7,533 nucleotides of DNA, taken from the NCBI GenBank assembly GCA_001783035.1, contig MFQK01000003.1, forward strand, positions 543 through 8,075, given 5' to 3'. Positions within the stretch are counted from its first letter, which is position 1. Each line of letters begins with the position of its first letter. Shown here one piece after another: positions 4,481-7,533 of this stretch. The position numbers and the translations under genes are program-made. This stretch comes from Candidatus Magasanikbacteria bacterium RIFCSPLOWO2_02_FULL_44_11. Its GTDB lineage: Bacteria > Patescibacteriota > Patescibacteriia > Magasanikbacterales > GWA2-37-8. The notes beneath the pieces were generated by a model. It saw only the letters and a list, made by a program, of their open reading frames with translations. It did not search any database and was not told the origin of the DNA.

Positions 4481-5515
4481 ATGGTCGCTATAAAAGCATA
4501 TTTTAAAGAAGCCATTAAAAAAGACGCTTCCGATATCCATTTGGTAGGGGACGAAATTCCGATGTTGCGCATCGAAGGCGAGCTGACCGATCTCGAAGAC
4601 AAACCGCTCGGCAACAAAGAATTGCAGATTGCCATTTTCGGATTGTTGACCAAAGAGCAGCAAGCTGCCTACGAAAAAGATAAAGACCTCGATTTTGGCT
4701 ATGAAATAGAAGGCGCGCGGTTTCGCATCAATTTACATCAAGAACAAAACCGCATCGGGTTGGCTGCCCGCCTCATTCCCGCCGAAATTCCTTCACCGGA
4801 AGATCTGAAGCTCGAACCATCACTGCTTGGTTTAAGTACATTGTTGGACGGTTTGGTTTTGGTCACCGGTCCAACCGGTTCAGGAAAATCGACTACCATT
4901 GCCGCCTTGATTGAAGAAATAAATAAAACTCGTAAGACGCATGTCGTCACGATCGAAGACCCGATCGAGTTTATGTTCCAAGATAAGAAAAGTTTGATTG
5001 AACAACGTGAAGTTGGTTCGGATACGGAATCATTTGCGAGCGCCCTCAAGTACGTTTTACGCCAGGACCCTAATATTATTTTAGTCGGTGAAATGCGTGA
5101 TCCAGAAACGATCGCGACCGTGCTCACCGCCGCCGAAACCGGTCACCTGGTATTTTCCACGCTCCATACGACCAGTGCGGCCGAAACCGTAGAAAGAATC
5201 GTTGATGTCTTTGACGGTTCGCGTCAAAAACAAGTGCTTATCCAATTGAGCTCAGCTCTCCGTGGTGTTGTCGCTCAGCAGCTTCTACCATCCAAAGACG
5301 GTGGTCGTATTGCCGCTCGCGAGATTTTAATAAACACACCGGCCGTGGCCAATTTAATTCGTGAGAATAATATCGGTCAAATAAAATCAGCGATCCAAAC
5401 CGGCGCCAAAGAAGGCATGGTCACTATGGAAAATTCCATTAAACAATTACTCAAAGACGGCTATATTAATGAGGAGACGGCTGCTAACCGCACCGGTCGC
5501 GCCAAACGCGCGTAA
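4481..5515 (+). CDS. pilT: PilT-like type IV pilus retraction ATPase
   Basis: A 344-aa cytoplasmic ATPase of the GspE/PilT secretion superfamily, close to the usual PilT length (about 345-370). The N-terminal domain has the ASDIHL signature (16-21). The C-terminal domain has Walker A GPTGSGKST (130-138), the Asp box THVVTIEDPIEF (153-164), Walker B NIILVGEMRD (198-207, Glu204), and the His box AAETGHLVFSTLHT (217-230). ANLIRENN (290-297) corresponds to the PilT-specific AIRNLIRE motif needed for retraction, and GMVTMENSI (312-320) matches the PilT tail. PilT hexamers depolymerise type IV pili and drive twitching, adhesion and DNA uptake. All catalytic motifs are intact. The ATG at 4481 lies nine bases after the DUF4349-like gene, without Shine-Dalgarno. 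The downstream CCA-enzyme gene starts one base after its stop. Confidence 0.93.
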   Translation: MVAIKAYFKEAIKKDASDIHLVGDEIPMLRIEGELTDLEDKPLGNKELQIAIFGLLTKEQQAAYEKDKDLDFGYEIEGARFRINLHQEQNRIGLAARLIPAEIPSPEDLKLEPSLLGLSTLLDGLVLVTGPTGSGKSTTIAALIEEINKTRKTHVVTIEDPIEFMFQDKKSLIEQREVGSDTESFASALKYVLRQDPNIILVGEMRDPETIATVLTAAETGHLVFSTLHTTSAAETVERIVDVFDGSRQKQVLIQLSSALRGVVAQQLLPSKDGGRIAAREILINTPAVANLIRENNIGQIKSAIQTGAKEGMVTMENSIKQLLKDGYINEETAANRTGRAKRA

Positions 5516-5516
5516 T

Positions 5517-6977
5517 ATGGACTTGGCAAAAGTATTCAAACAACTGAAAAAAACAAGTGAGGAGACCGGACAGGCCTCCTATCTTGTTGGTGGCTACGTC
5601 CGCGATTTATTATTGGGAAAAGAATTGCGAAAAGATCTTGATCTGGTGGTCGAAGGGAGCGGTCTGGCTTTTGCTAAAGCTTTTGATAAACAATTGAAAG
5701 AAGCCGGACGGCTGATCGAGTTTCCCGACTTTGATACGGCTCGCTATCTTTTGCCTTTTTCAGAAACGGAGCAGCTGGAGCTCGAATTCGCCGGCGCCAG
5801 GAGTGAAGCCTATCGTTCCACTTCGCGCAAACCAAAAGTTGAACCGGCGACGTTAGAAAAAGATTTAGCGCGCCGCGATTTTACTATCAACGCCATGGCC
5901 GTTCCCGTGGCAGTTTTTGCCAAAGCTAAGTCGCCAAGTAAGGCAACCATTGTAAAAAACATCGTCGACCCATTTGGCGGACAAGCCGACCTTAAAGAAA
6001 AAATTATCCGTACGCCGCTTGATCCGAACGTCACTTTTAGCGATGACCCGCTGCGTATGCTGCGCGCGGTGCGATTTGCCGCCCAGCTTGGTTTTACCAT
6101 CGATAAAAAAACACTGGAAGCGATTTATACCAACCGCGAGCGCATCAAAATTGTTTCCGCCGAACGCCTTCAGGAGGAATTGTTAAAATTATTGGCGACC
6201 AAAGAATCGTCGATCGGATTGATTTTAATGTTCCAGACGCATTTGATGGATATTATTCTGCCGGAAGTTTCCAATCTCGATGGTGTCGAAGATGTATACG
6301 GCCATCAACACAAGAATAATTTAGTGCATTCATTTAAGGTCGTCGATAATGTCGGCGAACGCACCGATAAAACCTGGCTTCGTTTGGCCGGCTTACTCCA
6401 TGATATCGGCAAACCGGGTACCAAGAAATTTGTACCGAAAATAGGCTGGACCTTTCATGGTCATGAACATCTTGGTAAAAAAATGGTCTATGCGATCGCT
6501 AAACGTTTTAAATTTTCTAAAGATTTGACCGAATACCTGGCCAAATTGGTCCGTTGGCATTTGCAACCGATTAGTCTTATGGACGAGGGGATTACCGATT
6601 CGGCGGTGCGGCGCCTGATTGTAACAATGGGAGACAAAATCAATGATCTATTAATTTTGGGTCGCAGTGATATCACGACCGGCAATCCGTTCAAAAAGGA
6701 GCGTCGGCTCAAAAACTACGATAAACTGGAAAAACGCGTGGCCGAAGTGCTCGAACGAGACAAGTTGCGCGCCTTCCAGTCGCCGGTACGCGGTGAAGAG
6801 ATTATGAAAGTCTGCGGCCTGAAACCCGGGCCGACAGTCGGAAAAATCAAAGAGGCGATTGAAGAGGCTATTTTAGACGGCAAAATCCCGAATGACTATG
6901 AACCGGCTTTTAAATACTTCCAAAAAATAAAAGACGGTTATCTCAAAGACGCCGCAGAGTGGGAAAAGGTGTGCTGA
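5517..6977 (+). CDS. cca: CCA-adding tRNA nucleotidyltransferase with HD domain
   Basis: A 486-aa class II (bacterial-type) tRNA nucleotidyltransferase/poly(A) polymerase family protein. The head domain has LVGGYVRDLLLG (23-34) and catalytic Asp40 and Asp42 in KDLDLVV. RRDFTINAMA (119-128) follows, then DPLRMLRAVRFAAQLGF (177-193) and the template helix AERLQEEL (215-222). An HD domain follows, with His271, His295-Asp296 in AGLLHDIGKP (291-300), HGHEH (314-318) and His348. It would build or repair the 3' CCA on tRNAs, and the HD domain suggests an additional phosphohydrolase activity. CCA-adding versus A-adding or poly(A) activity cannot be told apart here, but both tRNA genes in this window lack encoded CCA. 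The ATG at 5517 begins one base after the pilT stop; an earlier in-frame ATG at 5469 lies inside pilT and is unlikely. Confidence 0.92.
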   Translation: MDLAKVFKQLKKTSEETGQASYLVGGYVRDLLLGKELRKDLDLVVEGSGLAFAKAFDKQLKEAGRLIEFPDFDTARYLLPFSETEQLELEFAGARSEAYRSTSRKPKVEPATLEKDLARRDFTINAMAVPVAVFAKAKSPSKATIVKNIVDPFGGQADLKEKIIRTPLDPNVTFSDDPLRMLRAVRFAAQLGFTIDKKTLEAIYTNRERIKIVSAERLQEELLKLLATKESSIGLILMFQTHLMDIILPEVSNLDGVEDVYGHQHKNNLVHSFKVVDNVGERTDKTWLRLAGLLHDIGKPGTKKFVPKIGWTFHGHEHLGKKMVYAIAKRFKFSKDLTEYLAKLVRWHLQPISLMDEGITDSAVRRLIVTMGDKINDLLILGRSDITTGNPFKKERRLKNYDKLEKRVAEVLERDKLRAFQSPVRGEEIMKVCGLKPGPTVGKIKEAIEEAILDGKIPNDYEPAFKYFQKIKDGYLKDAAEWEKVC

Positions 6978-7027
6978 TTTATACAAGAAACTTTTCAGCT
7001 CATCAAAGATAAGCAGATAAGTTACGT

Positions 7028-7064
7028 GACGGGCGTCGACCAGATTTCTCTGATCGCGCCCGTC
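7028..7064. terminator. Stable hairpin between convergent genes
   Basis: GACGGGCG (7028-7035) pairs with CGCCCGTC (7057-7064), with inner helices GA/TC and CAGA/TCTG around a TTTC loop. It lies between the end of cca (+) and the end of the small membrane protein gene (-). Neither side has a good U tract, so it may act as a weak or Rho-assisted terminator or as a 3' end stabiliser for both transcripts. Confidence 0.5.
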
Positions 7065-7069
7065 GGTAT

Positions 7070-7330
7070 TTACATGAGCTGTTCGTCGTCACGCCTGTCG
7101 CGCGACGAGGCCATCTCGTCTGATACCGCCTTTATGTAGGCGGAATCTCGCCCTAATCGCCTCCAGCCGACCACGATCTCGATGATCAGGTAGGCCACGG
7201 CAACGAACCAGAGCACGAGATGCCACCTTGAAGGAAAAAAATTGTAACCTCCAAAAAACCACGCCATGAAGTCCCAGATAGCGATGATCACGATCGTCGC
7301 CATGAGACCTCGAAACGCATTGTATGACAT
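7070..7330 (-). CDS. Small two-helix membrane protein, 86 aa, unknown
   Basis: An 86-aa protein with two hydrophobic segments (about 7-27 and 37-56), the second followed by the basic stretch GWRRLGR, then a charged cytosolic-type tail (57-86) rich in Asp, Arg and Glu. It is probably an inner-membrane hairpin with both ends inside, by the positive-inside rule. AGGAG at 7344-7340 overlaps the stop codon of the upstream gene and lies nine bases from the ATG at 7330. A GTG at 7333 with six-base spacing is an equally possible start and would add one residue. It forms an operon with the partial gene upstream. No family is recognised. Confidence 0.7.
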   Translation of the reverse strand: MSYNAFRGLMATIVIIAIWDFMAWFFGGYNFFPSRWHLVLWFVAVAYLIIEIVVGWRRLGRDSAYIKAVSDEMASSRDRRDDEQLM

Positions 7331-7339
7331 CACGATAGT

Positions 7340-7344
7340 CTCCT
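7340..7344 (-). promoter_or_regulatory. Shine-Dalgarno sequence of the 86-aa gene
   Basis: AGGAG on the minus strand, partly overlapping the TAG stop (7345-7343) of the preceding gene, so termination and re-initiation are likely coupled. Confidence 0.7.
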
Positions 7345-7533
7345 AGAGAAACATCTGTGGTAGTCGGTAGCGGCTCCGCATCATATCTATGCGTGTTGCC
7401 GCGCGCGAGGTGTTCAACACTTCGATTTCGGCCTGCCGCGTCTTGTCCCGTTCCCGGCGCCAGTTGGCCGCGAGGAGCTTGAGCATAGCGAACATTGTGC
7501 CGATGAACCACAAAATGCCGCGAAGCACGCCTG
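7343..7533 (-). CDS. Small hypothetical protein, 5' end outside window
   Basis: The open frame reaches the window edge. In-frame starts are GTG at 7528 (about 61 aa) and two ATGs further in, but the true start may lie beyond 7533. The visible part begins with a hydrophobic segment (LRGILWFIGTMFAMLKLL) that could be one membrane helix, followed by a basic, helical region (NWRRERDKTRQAEIEV and onward) and the C-terminus RLPQMFL. It ends in TAG at 7345-7343, which overlaps the Shine-Dalgarno of the next gene. The two small genes probably encode a membrane-associated pair. Composition is visibly more GC-rich than that of the DUF4349-pilT-cca operon. No family is recognised. Confidence 0.55.
   Translation of the reverse strand, partial: GVLRGILWFIGTMFAMLKLLAANWRRERDKTRQAEIEVLNTSRAATRIDMMRSRYRLPQMFL

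Noticed and set aside
7089..7511. Minus-strand 140-aa open frame overlapping both small membrane protein genes
   Set aside because: It is His/Arg-rich without hydrophobic or domain structure. The two shorter frames have membrane-helix patterns, a Shine-Dalgarno and coupled stop/start geometry.

Overview
The window looks like a piece of a bacterial chromosome, most plausibly from a Patescibacteria/CPR (Parcubacteria-like) lineage or another small-genome Gram-negative-type bacterium. The grounds are indirect: most plus-strand genes have no visible Shine-Dalgarno sequence, genes are tightly packed, the tRNA genes do not encode CCA, and a PilT-type ATPase sits beside a DUF4349-like membrane protein. 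TGA ends two clear genes (the AbiEii-like toxin and the CCA enzyme), so recoding of TGA to glycine is not expected. The taxon is inference.

Layout. Bases 1-110 hold what may be the tail of an upstream gene and a strong hairpin. Bases 226-1312 hold a compact toxin-antitoxin-like module: a near-consensus promoter whose expected start site falls on the ATG of a 68-aa tryptophan-rich protein, followed with a 14-nt overlap by an AbiEii-type nucleotidyltransferase and a 15-bp bidirectional terminator. Bases 1317-1513 are a minus-strand tRNA-Pro(CGG) unit. Then come a PEBP/YbhB-family gene (+) and, overlapping its stop codon, a convergent coiled-coil gene (-). Bases 2465-3516 are a minus-strand block: promoter, two tandem 75-bp units, tRNA-Pro(GGG), a 132-aa hypothetical gene with a strong ribosome binding site, a terminator, a 64-aa hypothetical gene and another terminator. 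Bases 3569-6977 are a tight plus-strand operon: DUF4349-like membrane protein, PilT-like ATPase, and CCA-adding enzyme with an HD domain. The right edge (7070-7533) has two small minus-strand genes, at least one a membrane protein, visibly more GC-rich than the operon.

The most unusual element is a 75-bp unit present three times: once in front of tRNA-Pro(CGG) and twice in tandem in front of tRNA-Pro(GGG). In both loci it lies exactly between a recognisable promoter and the tRNA 5' end, so it should be transcribed as pre-tRNA leader. Each unit contains two palindromes and carries its own copy of the first nine bases of the tRNA (CGGGCTATA, minus strand). Homology between the two loci stops abruptly at the outer edge of the unit.

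Functional links: both tRNAs lack a genomic CCA and need an enzyme such as the one encoded at 5517-6977. The AbiEii-like toxin belongs to a nucleotidyltransferase superfamily in which some members modify tRNA 3' ends, so three tRNA-end themes coexist here. That link is inference.
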